From Ottelia alismoides (lineage: Eukaryota > Streptophyta > Magnoliopsida > Alismatales > Hydrocharitaceae), in the NCBI GenBank assembly GCA_037367405.1, contig JAZKJV010003256.1, positions 1,426,001 to 1,490,000 of the forward strand: a stretch of 64,000 bases of DNA, written 5' to 3'. The position numbers and the translations under genes are program-made. Below, piece after piece: positions 23,231-34,951 of the stretch (the stretch's first letter is position 1; each line of letters starts with the position of its first letter). Below the pieces are notes generated by a model, which was not told the DNA's origin, did no database searches, and was given only the letters and a program-made list of their open reading frames with translations.

Positions 23231-23447
23231 ATAATTATAGGATGAAGATGAGATATCAGCTAAAAAGAATGAATGACATATATATATATACAATCTGGAT
23301 CTATATCGCTTCAGAGGAGAAGTGAAAATCAAGCACGAGATGCAACTGATGTGAGCCAAAGACCACATTTCATGCAAAATGAATAGGGGCAACGTCAATG
23401 ATCAGCAGATAATGATCAAGATATGGATTTAGGCGCTAACTGTTAAC
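23231..23447 (-). other. Spacer between array and integrase (A)
   Basis: Short stretch with a (TA)n run near 23280 and no recognised feature. It probably represents the region just after the end of pol. Confidence 0.4.
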
Positions 23448-24622
23448 TCAAAAGGTGGAATTAGATGACAAATCAGATATATCAATGCTTCCGTTGTCGT
23501 GCATCTTTCTGACCAAGTATGGTCCCTTCCATTTGCTTTGTAATTTCCCTGGAAATAATCTCAACCTAGCATCAAATAGCCATACTCTCTGGTTCGGCTC
23601 AAACTGTTTATGGCTGATGTGGGAATCATGCCATATCTTCACTCTATCCTTGTATTGTAGGATACTTGAAAAGGCTGTATCTCTCAACCCCTTAAGGTTT
23701 GCCAATTCTACTTTCCTTTGATTTCCTACACTCCTGGGATCCAATAATAGCTCTGTAATTGCCCAAAGTGACTTATGCTTGATTTCCACAGGTAAGTGGC
23801 ATGGCTTGCCATAAACGAGACGAAAGGGAGATGTGCCCAAAGGTGTCTTGAAGGAAGCCCTATAGGCCGACAAGACTGAGTCCAAAAGCTGTGCCAATCC
23901 TTTTGATCTGGGCAGACAACCTTCTGCAATATAGTCTTGATGTCCCTATTCGATACTTCAATAAGACCATTAGTTTGAGGGTGATATGGAGTGGCAACTC
24001 GATGGTCAATACTGAACTTGTTAGTAAGGGCCCTTACCTTGTCATTGATAAAATGAGTCCCCGCATCTGAAGTCAACACTCTAGGTACCCCGAACCGTGA
24101 AATGATATTTTTCTTCAAAAATCTACACACGATCTTAGCATCTACGGCTCGGGCAGGGATGGCCTCAACCCAATGACTCGCATAATCTACAACTAGCAAA
24201 ATGTACACAAATCCCCGACTCTTAGGGAATGGACCCATGAAATCGATGCCCCATGCATCAAAAACCTCACAGAAGTGAATGGGTTGCATTGACATCATAT
24301 CACGCCGTGCACAAGTGCCCATCCTTTGACAGTCGGTGCACCTCTTGACGAATTCATCTGGATCCTTGAAGAGGGTAGGCCACCAAAGGCCAGATTGGAG
24401 AACTTTATGTGTTATCCGTCTCCCAGAGTGATGTTCTCCTACCTCAAGCTTGTGGCAGTAAGTAAGGACACCATGGTGCTCCTCTTGAGGAATACACCGA
24501 CGCCAGACACTATCCCCCTTCATGATAAAGGGTGGGATCATCCTAATGGTACGACTTGGACTTCGCAAGGAATGTCTCAAGTCGCTATCTGGGCCAACCT
24601 CGTGGAACTTTCTTGGCGACAA
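23448..24622 (-). pseudogene. Integrase of element A (one frameshift)
   Basis: Inserts the element's cDNA into chromosomes. On the minus strand: zinc finger with EHHSGRRITHKVL, then CTDCQRMG (near 24320); catalytic core with the complete DD35E triad, Asp in AWGIDFMGPF, Asp in LTSDAGTHF and Glu in NGLIEVSNRD, with 35 residues between the last two; then SPFRLVYGKPCHLPVE, QYKDRVKIWHDSHI and the GPY module KSKWKGPY- like QSKWKGPYLVRKM near 23520. The frame shifts once near 23890, just after the core, so no single protein is made from this copy. All key residues are otherwise kept, unlike in element B. GPY/F modules are known in Athila and chromovirus integrases. Confidence 0.9.
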
Positions 24623-25034
24623 GATAGTTCACAATGTCAGTGTACCATGGAAGTGAGTTGATAGCAAGAATCACCTCGTCTGAGAATGTCTCTATAATAG
24701 GTGCAATCTGATCAGAATCGTCAAGGTTCTCTAAACGGGGGAGGTGACCCACCACCACATTCTTGACTTCAGGTTTATTCTTAATCTCAATATCAAACTT
24801 CTGGAGTAGAAGGATCCATCTGGTCAGTCTGGCTTCGGCATCCTTCTTTACCATGAGGTATCAGATGGAGGTGTGATCTGTATATATAGTCAATCTAGAT
24901 CCAAGAATGTAAGATCGAAACTTATCCAAAGCAAATATTACGGCTAGCATCTCCTACTCAGTCACGGTGTAGTTCCACTGAGCATCATCCAAAGTCCAGC
25001 TAGCGTAGTGAATGGCAAATGGTAATCCATTCCT
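24585..25034 (-). pseudogene. RNase H domain of element A
   Basis: Continues from RT. An open part (24854-24585) reads LTRWILLLQKFDIEIKNKPE, VKNVVVGHLPRLE and SLPWYTDIVNYLVAKKVPRGW, and overlaps the start of the integrase frame. The preceding 180 bp is readable as the family's LPFAIHYAS.., EMLAVIFALDKFRSYILGS and LTIYTDH segments, but has at least three stop codons. The His-for-Asp variant VVGHLPR replaces the usual VADHLSR seen in B. Confidence 0.8.
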
Positions 25035-26278
25035 CTACTGTCCAAGCACAACCCCAATGGTAAAATTAGAAGCATCTGTCATGATCTTGAATGGGAGAGA
25101 CCAATCGGGTGGTTGAAGGACATGAGCCTGAACAACTAGTCCCTTGAGAGTCTCAAATGACGCAAGACACTTATCATCTACAATGAACTCCGTGTCTTTC
25201 ATCAGCATATTAGTAAGCAGTTGGGAAATACGACTGAAGTCCTGTATGAACTGTCGGTAGAAACCGGCATGCCCCAGAAAAGACCATAACTGACGCAAAT
25301 TGGATGGTGGATTGAGTTTCTTGATGATATCCACCTTGGCCGGATCGACCTCCATGACCTTGTCGGAGATGATATGACCAAGGACCGTCCCCTGGGTCAT
25401 CATGAAATGACTCTTCTCCCATGATAAAACAAGGTTGACCTCTATGCAGTGTTGAAGTACTCGGTTTAGGCAGTCAATACAAACATCAAACCCATCGCCA
25501 TAGACCAAAAAGTCATCCATGAAGATCTCTAAACATTTGTCTACCATGTCCGAGAAAATGGAAAGCATGCACCTTTGGAATGTAGCCAGGGTGCTACATA
25601 AACCAAAGGGCACCCGTCTAAAAGCGTACACACTAAATGGATATGCGAACGTCATTTTCTCCTAGTCTTCGGGTGCTATGGCAACCTGATTGTACCCTAA
25701 GTAACCGTCAAGAAAATAGTAGTGGCTCTTCCCATCCAGCCTCTCGATAATCTGATCAATAAATGGTAGTGGGAAATGATCCTTCTTGGTGGCCTGATTC
25801 AATCGCCTGTAGTCCACACAGACCCTCCGAGAAGTGGGTACTCAGGTAGCTATCTCCTCTCCGGACTCGCTCAAAACTATGGTGATACCGTCTTCTTGGG
25901 TACCACTTGCAATGGACTAACCCACTTGGAGTCGGCGATGGGGTAGATAAAATCAGTGCTCCACCACTTTGATATTTCCTTCATGACCACATCTCGAAGA
26001 TTCAGGTTCAGCCATCGTTGGAACTCATGCGATGGCTTGGCATTCTCTTCGAGATAGATGTGGTGGGAGCACATGGTCAGACTTATCCCCTGGAGATAAT
26101 CTACACTCCATCTGATTGCCTTGCGATTTCTTTTAAGAACCTCCATCAAACGAGATTCTTGGTCTTTAGTCAAATTTGCTGAGATAATGACTGGGAACAT
26201 ATCTGGCTCACCTGTAAGGAATCTATACTTCATGCTCTGCGATAAGGTCTTCAATTCTGGACAAGTGGGAGCCGGCAA
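25035..26278 (-). pseudogene. Reverse transcriptase of element A (stops and frameshift)
   Basis: Copies element RNA to DNA. N-terminal part 26278-25877: LKTLSQSMKYRFL, QGISLTMCSHHIYLEE and ISKWWSTDFIYPIADSKWVS, ending in the VVPKK box. After a frameshift near 25890 and a stop near 25845 come VDYRRLNQATKKDHFPLPFI and LDGYLGYNQVAIAPED, with a stop at 25662-25664, then the open part 25655-25035 with AFRRVPFGLCSTLATFQRCM, the catalytic EIFMDDFLVYGD, and SFLGHAGFYRQFIQDFSRI. FMDD replaces YMDD. Sequence and order are typical of Athila-lineage RT. This copy cannot give one polypeptide without suppression. Confidence 0.9.
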
Positions 26279-26879
26279 ATCTGTCTTCTGAAATGTTTGA
26301 GTGAAGGCTACTATATCTGTGTGTGAGAACTCTCACTGTAGTGGTAAATATGACGAAGTTGGCCATGTTGGTATATCTATCCTCTGACCGGGCTCGCTCT
26401 CCGCCCTAGATGTCGGCTCTGTGGACACAAGACGCAGTAAACATAATCGAACTCCTGCCAATCAAAATCAGTGTCTGTGTCTGACAGATCTGAATCGGAA
26501 TCACATGAAACAAAATCTACCTCACTATCCTGACCTCGGTCATCAGCCTCTAATGTGTCCTGTGCCATGAGTGCGCTCTACGAACTCTCATCAACTAGAA
26601 TTTATAAATCTGCAGTGTCTGAAGGTGTGACAAGAGCTTGTGCTACTGGATCTGCCCAAACTGCTTCATCATCTGTAATCACAAAATCACACTCCTAGTG
26701 GACATCTAGCTCTACATCTGTCATCTTCTCAGAATCGCTCATCTGCTCTGAGCAAGTTAAATCTCTGGCTCTAGTATCCTCGATCATCTCTATTTGTATA
26801 CTTTCACTGTCGACGCGAAAGTATACTTTCTCGCTATCATGATCGGACACTGCCTTGGCTGTGGCCAAGAAAGGTCATC
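26279..26879 (-). pseudogene. Acidic linker between protease and RT (A)
   Basis: Contains Asp/Ser-rich stretches such as SEVDFVSCDSDSDLSDTDTD near 26500, and several stops. Linkers of this kind separate protease and RT in the related elements C (33120-33801) and B (48468-48720). No enzyme motif. It may be a flexible spacer removed or tolerated during polyprotein processing; that is inference. Confidence 0.6.
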
Positions 26880-27534
26880 CTAAAATGATGGGGGTATGGT
26901 CACAGACTCGGGGATCTCCATGTCCAATACAACAAAGTCCACAGGGAATTTCAGGCCCTGAATTGTGACGACAATGTCCTTGAGTAACCCCTTTGGCCTC
27001 TTGATAAATCTATCAGCAAACTGAAGGACTGTCCTGCTCTGTCTAAGTGGGCCAAACTCGAATAGGTCGAGTAAGGCAACCAGGAGGAGGTTAATCGAAG
27101 AACCACTGTCTAATAGGGTACGATTGAACTGCTGCTCATGAATGTGGCATCTGACATAAGGAGCTCCTGCATTAGGTCTCTTGGCTAGCAACCGGTTCTG
27201 AATAACAAAGCAGGTGGCACGGGTAAGCACATGTATCTCTGCATTGTGATTCCTTTTCTTCCTACGGATAGTGTTTTCTCTCTCAAATTCTTTTGGAATA
27301 GAGGAACGTGCTCCAGTACCACCTATAGAGTCAGCTGTATCTGGAATCTGTCTATCATCTGCTCGCTGAACTCTATCTGATGCTTCTTTTTGTGATTTCC
27401 TTTTTTTGGTCCCCTTTCCTATGCGGAGTGATTGAGGGAAGGGGATGGATGGACCCTCTCCAGAAAGATGAGGGTCAGGAGTAGGTTCCTGTGCATGTAA
27501 TGGGCTAGAATCCATGCAATGATCATCACGTAAC
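26880..27534 (-). pseudogene. Aspartic protease of element A
   Basis: Retropepsin-type protease that would process the gag-pol polyprotein. Reads ATCFVIQNRLLAKRPNAGAP, then the active site TLLDSGSSINLL near 27110, then FGPLRQSRTVLQFADRFIKR and a GLLKDIVVTIQGLKFPVDFV flap region. The active-site DSG is intact. Near 26890 the frame shifts just before the conserved ILGRPFL-like end. The N-terminal side is cut at 27534 by element C; its continuation toward gag lies at 39865 and above. Confidence 0.85.
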
Positions 27535-30500
27535 TGTTGGCACAAGATTTTCAGGTTTTTAATCAAGATATGAAAATAAATGCGAAGTTATCGTTGCAAC
27601 CCAAATATCCCGCAACAAACAAATATTTTTTCTTCTCAAGCTACAAAATTAATTACAAAAGAATAATGAAGCGAGAGAAATTTTTGCTACTTACTAACAT
27701 ATATAGCAACAAGATCGAACTCAGGGAGGCTACAGTTCCCGAATGTTATTCAATTAATTGAAAAAAATCAATTAAAAGAAAAAGCTCAAATACAAACTAT
27801 CTTGGTTTTTTGTGAAGTTTTTGTCTTTTTATTTTTTTAATTTTTTATTTTCTAATTTTAAATTTTTTAATGATTTTTATTTTTGCAATTTTTTATTTTA
27901 AAAAATAAGGAATAATATGCACAAGGGAAGAAATACGTACACCACCTATTTTTGTATTTTTCAAAATAGTAAAAAATGTCCACAAAATTATAGAGAAAAT
28001 ATTTTTGGGTTTTAAAGGCTTTGAAATGTTTTTGGGATTTTTTTTAGAATTTCAGGTGTTTTTGTTTTTTTCTAAAAATCTAACAATGGCAAAAATGATA
28101 AACAATACACAGGCTGGAGTAATTTGCAACTTAAAAATATTTTAAAGCCCAAAACTCCTGGAGACTATTTTTATGCTAAAATATAGACAGATAGCTACAA
28201 ATAAGAAGTGAAATCATGATTTTTGAATTTTTATAGAATTTGTTTTTATTTTTCTAAGATTTTTGATATTTTTCATTTTTTTGGTTTTTGAACATAATTA
28301 ATGCACGAAAATTGAACATGAATTAAAATACAAAAAAATAAAACTAATCTTTTTTTTTGGAATTTTTAGAGAAATATTTAAATTTTTATGAATTTTTGAA
28401 TTCCAAGAAGAGAAAATGACACTATTTTGATTTTCTAATAATAACAAATGAAAATAAAATGCAATAAAATTTATAAACAATGAAGAGGAATACAACATGA
28501 ATATGCATAAATTTTTGTAGAATTTTAGAGCAATGAAAACATTAATTTCATTAGAAAGAACATGCAAAATAAATAGTCTCGATATCAGGGACTAAAATGT
28601 AAATACTCAATGTTTTTGCATTGAATAAATAAAAGAAATATACTATAGGGTGGAATTTGCAAATTACCCAACGAATCGCGTGCATCGTACGTGCTATTTT
28701 TCACATTTTCTGAAACCTCTAAGGGTTTTTATGCAAGTTACCCAAAGTTTTTTTATTTTAAATGCTAGGGTTTTCTTCGTTCTCTTTCGTTCTCAGGCAT
28801 GGGGGGGGGCTTTTCTTCCTTCGCCAGCAACAACGATGATTGGCTGCGATCTTCGGAGGAGTGGTTGGCGATGGCAGATTAGGGAGCATTGGCGAGCTTC
28901 TTCGATGGAGGGCAGTGTGGATCGACGGCACTCGGTGGATGAGGGCCGTGGCTGCGGTGATGATTGGTGGTGGTGGTTCGACTGTAGGAGTGACGATGCG
29001 ATGTTGCTTTGACGGTTGGTGAAGAGGATCGACAACGAGGAGGATCGGCGGTGAAGGGCAACTTTGAGCTCTAGGCAGAGGAGCTTTGTGCGACGATGGA
29101 GGTGACAACTCTTAGTAGCGAAGGCCGGTGCTGGAGGGAGATCTGGAAGGTGGTGATGGTGAGCTAGCCTCCAGGCGGCTGGGCTGAGGAAGATGCCGCG
29201 GTGGAGGGCTCCGGCTCGCAACAGTGAAGGGGCCACACTCATGGGCGGCAACTGGTCGGAGGGCTCTGCGGGGGCCCACGGACGTGGATGAGCGGCACAG
29301 GAGGCGGTGATGGAGCCACGGTGGCGGTAGCAACTTTTTTATATATTTAATCAACAGAAATAGAGGAAAAAAGTAGCCTTTTTAATTTTTTAAAAACAGA
29401 AACTATAAGTATATTTTTTTATTTTTTTATTTTCTATTTTTGTTATTTTCTATTCTATCCTGCAAAACAAATGTTAAAAAAAGAACTATATTTTTTTATT
29501 TTTTATTTATAAACAAATGAGGATACGAGCACGATGACTCGGTCCCTATTATTCGAAATGCAAGAAATCAAACGGAGATGTGAGTGGATGCGGATCATTG
29601 CGATGTGGATCGAATTCGCGTCTCTGACCACTGTACATGGCCGGAGTTGGATGATTGCATGAGGTAGAATAAGAACGCAAATAGATCGAGATGTAAAGGT
29701 GAAAAATCCAATCGGGAGAATCAAATCATGATGATGGATTCTAAGATTTAGATTAAAAAATGACGATGAAATTAAAAGAGAAAAATTAAATTAAGATTAA
29801 CCTAGATGAAAAACAAGAAAAAATAATGGATCCTACCTTAGAAGCGGAAATGAAACCGTGATCGCCTCGACGAAGGGTGACTCACTGTCACCAGACGACT
29901 CTGAGACTAGGCACCCCTCTATGACAAGATGGCTCTCGGAGAATAGGCTCCTCTCACCAAATATTGATCAAGTTGAAATGAGTGAGAGGGAGCCATATTA
30001 ATAGGTAAAGAATGGAGTTTGAATTTTTGAATTTTTGAATGAAGATAAGAGATAAAAGAAAAAAAATTTGAAATAAGATAAATTTAAAATTATTTACAAA
30101 AATTATTTTTTTTATATTTTTGTCACTTTATTAAATTGAATAATAAATGTTAATTTTTTATTTTTTGTGATGGTTATTTAAGAATATCAACTATATACAT
30201 ATACTATATACATATGGTACATTATATTCGTAGTTACATAAGGAAATTAGTTTTTTTTTATTTTTTTGTTTCAAAATTTTTATTTATTTATTTATTTATT
30301 ATTTTATTTTTATTTTAAATAATTAGTAAAAATATTTATAAATATTGACAAATACAATATGTACAAATAAATGGTAAAATTGTACAATCCACCCTAGAAA
30401 ACTGACTTTTCAACCGTAACTCCAAAAATTATGAAATCACAGCCATTTTAAAGATAATTTAATTCAGAATATAATGGAAGTGAGTTTGGTTCAATTTGAG

Positions 30501-31036
30501 TTAATATGGAGATGAAGTTGGTCTTTCAATTATCGCGTAATGGCTTTTTCTGTATGTGATTACTTTTATTCTGTACATGATTTTATTTTGCAAACATTTT
30601 TATTATTTAGGACACATTTTTATCCACAAATTTTATTTTGAACATTATTTAGTTTGAGGTCAATTTATGTACAAATAAAATAGTGTAGGTATACAAATAT
30701 TTACAACACACACATTTTTTGGATTTTCTGATTAAGGATCCTATCTCCCCCTACTTTATTCCTGGTTAATCATGTCAAGTCTTGACCTTCTCTCGGGGTT
30801 CGGGTCAGCCTGATCTATTACATATATACAATCTTCTTTTCTTTTATTTTTTTCCTTTCTTTTATTTTCCTTTCTTTCTTTCATTATTTATTTTAGGTTA
30901 AAATGGTAATAAATGTACAATTTTGACACAGAGATGCAAGTTAGTAAGAATATGGAGTTAGTATTATATACATGTGTTTTATAAGGGATTTTGAGCTAAA
31001 ATAAATGAATAAAGATGATGAAATGCAGATTCATCA
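27535..31036 (-). repeat. 3' LTR of element C
   Basis: 3.5 kb; low end TGTTGGCACAAG and high end GATTCATCA. It matches 36380-39864, and in reverse orientation the first about 1.5 kb of E (62419-64000). It shares the ATAGCAACAAGATCGAAC segment near its 3' end with a related motif in A's LTR (ATAGCAACCAGGGTCAAAC near 44019). It contains a GC-rich island (28795-29335) in otherwise AT-rich DNA. Confidence 0.9.
28795..29335 (-). repeat. GC-rich island inside C 3' LTR
   Basis: About 540 bp of GC-rich sequence with many GGTGG/GGAGG runs, flanked by AT-rich LTR on both sides. The equivalent in the 5' LTR is 37690-38220, so it was part of the LTR when C inserted. Several overlapping Pro/Ser/His-rich frames on both strands come from base composition and are interrupted differently in the other copy. 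Confidence 0.65.
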
Positions 31037-32200
31037 TCCTTATATGATTTACCTTTGCTAGAAAAAGAAAGGAAATTAAAAACATTAGTACAATATTGAG
31101 TATTAAACTTATCTTTAGAAGTATGGAGCTTTATTAGACCTTTGGATTATTAGTGTAGCGGAACCTTAATGGGAAATGGATTTAAAACCTATCAGGCTCT
31201 AAGTTCCACAAGACTCCTATTCAGGTCTCCTCAACAGTCAGATCAGAACAAGTCTACATACACAAATTCTTATGACTATGAGTCTTTACTTGTACGGTGT
31301 AAGTGAAATATAACTCCCCATTTCAAAACTAGCAAAGAAACAACCTCCCTCAACAAGGTAACTCTAGTCCCCAAGTCTAGCAACTCTTTCCTCCAAGAGT
31401 GGGGATATTCCCTTCTAAGTTCAAGTACAACCAGCTCAAGAAGAGGAGATGGAGAAAAGAATGGATGGTAACCACTGTAGCTACCTATCCTTGGATGCAT
31501 GACCAGTGTAGCCAAGTCATCCACCTACAAGCTTACAAAAATTTGACTTTGAAGCTCTTATTTTTTTCTTCTTTTATTTTTTTATCCTTGTATATACACT
31601 CCAGCATGCATTTTACTTTTCAATCAGGCCTGTCCACCTTCGTAGATTATGCATTTCTCTCTCCTCTCTCTCTCTCTCTTTTGAAGTATATACAAGGTGC
31701 ATCATGTACATAAGGAGTTTTCCTCTTGAGCTAGTAGATATCCCTCTTTTGAAGCATTATTGCAATCCCACATCAACCTATCTTTAGACCACAATGCCAC
31801 CAAACCAGGTTGAGATGCACTTCCCTCCCTAGAGGAAGACGAGAGGTTCCGCCTAGAAGTACTACCCTCGTATGCTAATCCATGCCAAAATATTCTGCCT
31901 CCTCACTACCTCCTCCATGAAGAGCTACGTGTAGAGTGCTTGTCTAAGATAAGCCACGGTAGGAAACAATCATGCATGTATTGTTAAATGTTCTACTTAG
32001 ACTAATCAAGATGACATGTGAACATAGTCTTGTGGACTCAAAGAATTAAGTCTCTAGGACCTGAAAAGTTTTAACTCCAGTTCTTATACGGTTCCTCTGA
32101 AATTAAGTGGATTAAGGCCCAACTAAGCTCCATTCTTCAATTTTATTCCAGACTTTGTTTAAATGTCAATACTATCCTGAAAAATGCACATGCAGGCGCA
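31037..32200 (-). repeat. Conserved 3' noncoding block of element C with decayed polypurine tract
   Basis: Begins TCCTTATATGATTTACCTTTGCTAG, where A has CCCCCTATACTTTACCTTTGCTAG, so the purine run at the LTR edge is largely lost by point changes. The rest follows the order of A and F: CTCTTTCCTCCAAGAGTG near 31385, TTCCCTTCTAAGTTCAAGTA near 31409, AGCATGCATTTTA near 31603, AAGGAGTTTTCCTCTTGAGC near 31710 and CGGTTCCTCTGAAATTAAG near 32089. A CT-rich run lies near 31664. No conserved frame. Confidence 0.65.
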
Positions 32201-32592
32201 AGCAATATGTACAATGCAAAAAGAAAGCCATTTTTTTGAAACAATTTTCTAATTTGAACTTTTTATGGGTTTTTGGAAAAGAGAGGAAAATGATGCACAT
32301 GTGAAAGGAGATTTTTTTTTGAATTTTTTAAATTATGCAACTTTTTATAGATTTTTGGTTTTGTAGTTTTATGTTTTTTAAGGAGAAAGGATTAGTAAAA
32401 TATATATAAGTATATATATATATATATATTTGTTTTTTGTTTTTTGTTTTTGTTTGTTTTGTTTTGTTTTTTATTTTTATTTTTGTTTTTGTTTTTTTCT
32501 ATTTTGTTTTTTGTTTTTGTTTGAAAGGTGATACACACACGTGGATTTTACGAATTTATATACATATCCTCAAAAATAATTATATTTAAAAG
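32200..32592 (-). repeat. Simple-sequence region in C
   Basis: Contains a (TA)n run near 32401-32430 followed by about 100 bases of TTTTG/TTTTTTG repeats (32429-32523). It occupies the place of the AT-rich degenerate repeat of A, B and F. No gene. Confidence 0.7.
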
Positions 32593-33010
32593 TACGAGTT
32601 ATGTCTAAAGTATATATACAATATATACGACACCCCCTATACTTAGCTTGAACTATGTCTCATAGTGATCAGAGAGCGACAAACAAAGACATAACTCGTG
32701 CTAAGTATAGAAAAGTTAAAAGACTCCTATGCTGCAATGACTCAAACAAAGGATTAAAAGAATAAAAGTCGGTGATCTCCCCTGTACTTAGGATCAAGTA
32801 ATCCTAAGTATATATGACTGTACAAAAGAGAAAACCGATGAAGTGAATGTACGAACTAAAAAATAAAAAAGACGATATGAACAACATCACCCCCTATACT
32901 TAGGATAGAATATCCCTTAGTATAGGCAATAACAAGAGTGATGAACATGATGATATGAACAACACAAATCATTCACCCCTATACATAGGATAAAGCATAT
33001 CCTAAGTATA
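32593..33010 (-). repeat. Inverted-repeat array of element C
   Basis: Best preserved first unit: ACGAGTTATGTC (32594-32605), TATACTTAGC (32638-32647), GACATAACTCGT (32688-32699) and GCTAAGTATA (32700-32709); both arm pairs match perfectly and are interleaved. Hairpins follow at 32777-32812 (TACTTAGGAT/ATCCTAAGTA), 32889-32926 and 32975-33010. The 17-mer at 32885-32901 is identical to A's LTR edge plus polypurine tract at 21313-21329. Confidence 0.85.
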
Positions 33011-33801
33011 TCATATACACACACACAGTGAAAAGGGGTGAATGATAAAATGGAAGAAGAAAGAATGAAACAAAAGGATATAAAAAAGGAATGGATGTAC
33101 AAAGGTCAGGAAGGTTGAAAGCGAACCTTCTTCTGGGATCACTGAGGAATGGATCTAACAAGGCGTAGGTCGATATTGGGGTCATCATTAGATATAAACT
33201 GATCATGACCGACCAAGAATGTATTGTCAGCAGTCTCAGAGTGTGCAGGCATGAATCTATCAGTGGAAGTAGTGTGGTCATGTCATGCTTGGGAAGTCTC
33301 ACAAATATCAAAGTAAAAAGGCTCGAAATCATTATCAGAAAAAGCAAGATCAATTCCATCCTGGAGAGCCTCTACTGAATCATCATCTTTATCAAAAGGC
33401 CCAAATTCCTTTATAAAAGCAATCAAATCAAATTTGGCCTTATCAGTCTCATCTAAATCAAGGTGACTAGGAACTGACTCATCAGTGAAAGTAGTCAAAT
33501 CATGTCTGTCCTATCTAGTCTTAGAGTCTGCCTTCCGCTCTAGGTGTCTATCGTGTAAATCCCGCGGATGTCATCAATGCATCACCATGTACCAGAAGGG
33601 GAAACTCCAAAGTCTATGCTTTTCGAGTCTTCCTCCTTGAAGAGGAATTCTTGGGTCTCAATATCATCCAATACACAACATGAATCTCTGATAGTATCAT
33701 CACGATAAAAGTCCTTGGGTTTGGCTAACATGGGCATGCTCTCATGGGACGTAGGTCTCTATTTAGTAATGTGTGTAGTGATCAACATATAGCTCCCTAC
33801 A
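33011..33801 (-). pseudogene. Acidic linker and deletion zone of element C
   Basis: An open stretch at 33498-33283 encodes an Asp/Glu/Phe-rich peptide (KFDLIAFIKEFGPFDKDDDS), and neighbouring frames are similarly acidic. It lies after the protease, where A has its linker and then RT. Here the linker runs into the inverted-repeat array with only about 100 bp between, so RT, RNase H and integrase are absent. I cannot tell whether they were deleted in this copy or were already missing in the C family. Confidence 0.6.
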
Positions 33802-34290
33802 TCAGAACCGAAACGAATTTATCCATCCTGATCCATAATCAATAACAGCTCTCGCATAGGCGAGGAAAGGCCGTCCCAGGATGATTGGTGGGTACTCCAC
33901 AGGGGTGGAGGTCTCCATGGGCAATACGACAAAATCAGAAGTGAATTTCATGCCCTGAATGAGAATGACAATGTTTTCTAGAATACCCTTCGACCTCTTG
34001 ATAGATCCATCAGCAAATTGAACTATCATCCTGGTTTTCTTGAGAGGCCCAAAATGAAGAGTCTGTACCATAAAAAAGGGTATTATATTGATTGACGAAC
34101 CACCGTCAAGGAGAGTGCTATCACAATAATAGTCAGATAAGGAGAAACTCACAAGAGGTGTGGCAGTGTTCCCTTTCTTATAATGTTGATGGTGGGATAG
34201 GGCATAGGCAGTGGCCATGGTCAAGATGTGATGCTCAGATCTGCTCCTCTGCTTTCTCTTCTTGTGTTGAGGCGTAGATAAATGTGTCAT
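33802..34290 (-). pseudogene. Aspartic protease of element C
   Basis: A 162-codon open frame. Active-site segment STLLDGGSSINIIPFF (DGG in place of the DSG of A), then FGPLKKTRMIVQFADGSIKR, ILENIVILIQGMKFTSDFVV, and the conserved end PPIILGRPFLAYARAVIDYG. All blocks of a retropepsin-like domain are present in order, and the catalytic Asp is kept. The Met at 34290 is only the first in the open stretch; in a polyprotein it need not be a start. Without pol enzymes the role of this domain in C is unclear. Confidence 0.85.
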
Positions 34291-34951
34291 GGCCTAGTGA
34301 AGTGGGGCTTTAATGATCTCACGAATGGTGGCCATCACTTCAGGTCCATTCAACATTTTTTTGAATTTTTAGACCTCCTCCATACAAGGGAGGAGATAGG
34401 AATCAACATATATATGAGGATTGACAAGAGCAGTCTGTACAATGGCATCCTTGGGGTCAAGGTTGGGACATGTGGTGAATGACTGTATGGGAAAATGGTT
34501 TGGCATGGGTTACCTCTCCTCACAAAATGAATCAACGATGTGTCTCCCAAAATCTTTTTGAATTTTAAATTTTTAATTTTGTGTATTTTGGGCGATTGCA
34601 AGCTCTCATGATTATCTTCAAGTGAATCCATATTCTCAAATAGTGGAGCAGCGTTCTGGCTCTTATTTATGTTAAATAGATTGCTAATACTCGAATTTAT
34701 ATGCTCCAGCATCTGGTTCATGGTCTCAAAAGTGGAAATCATGAAAGGTGACTCTAAAATCCCAGGATCGGTTGAGTGGAATGGGGGTGGGTGAGAATCA
34801 GAGCCCGTCTCCTGAAATAATGGGTTAGGCGGATATGCACAAAAATCAGGTGGAAAGTCCTCATGGAAAAAGAAAGGTGGATCGGATGGAGGGTACGAGG
34901 GATCCGCGAAGTTCGGATTAAAATAACTCTAGTCGGCCATCTCCGAAACAA
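34291..34951 (-). pseudogene. gag-to-protease linker remnant of element C
   Basis: Two frames on the minus strand. One (34742-34350) starts ISTFETMNQMLEHINSSISN, a coiled-coil-like segment resembling the NLDKLDEINKHLEHL part of B gag; the other (34951-34754) is Arg-rich and overlaps in composition only. The gag core (the W..A.E.F...R.P block seen in A and B) was not found, so gag is at best partial. Confidence 0.45.

Noticed and set aside
28758..29251. Pro/Ser/His-rich frames of 100-150 codons in the C LTR
   Set aside because: Several overlapping frames on both strands in a GC-rich block; they are interrupted differently in the second LTR (37690-38220). Composition effect, not a gene.
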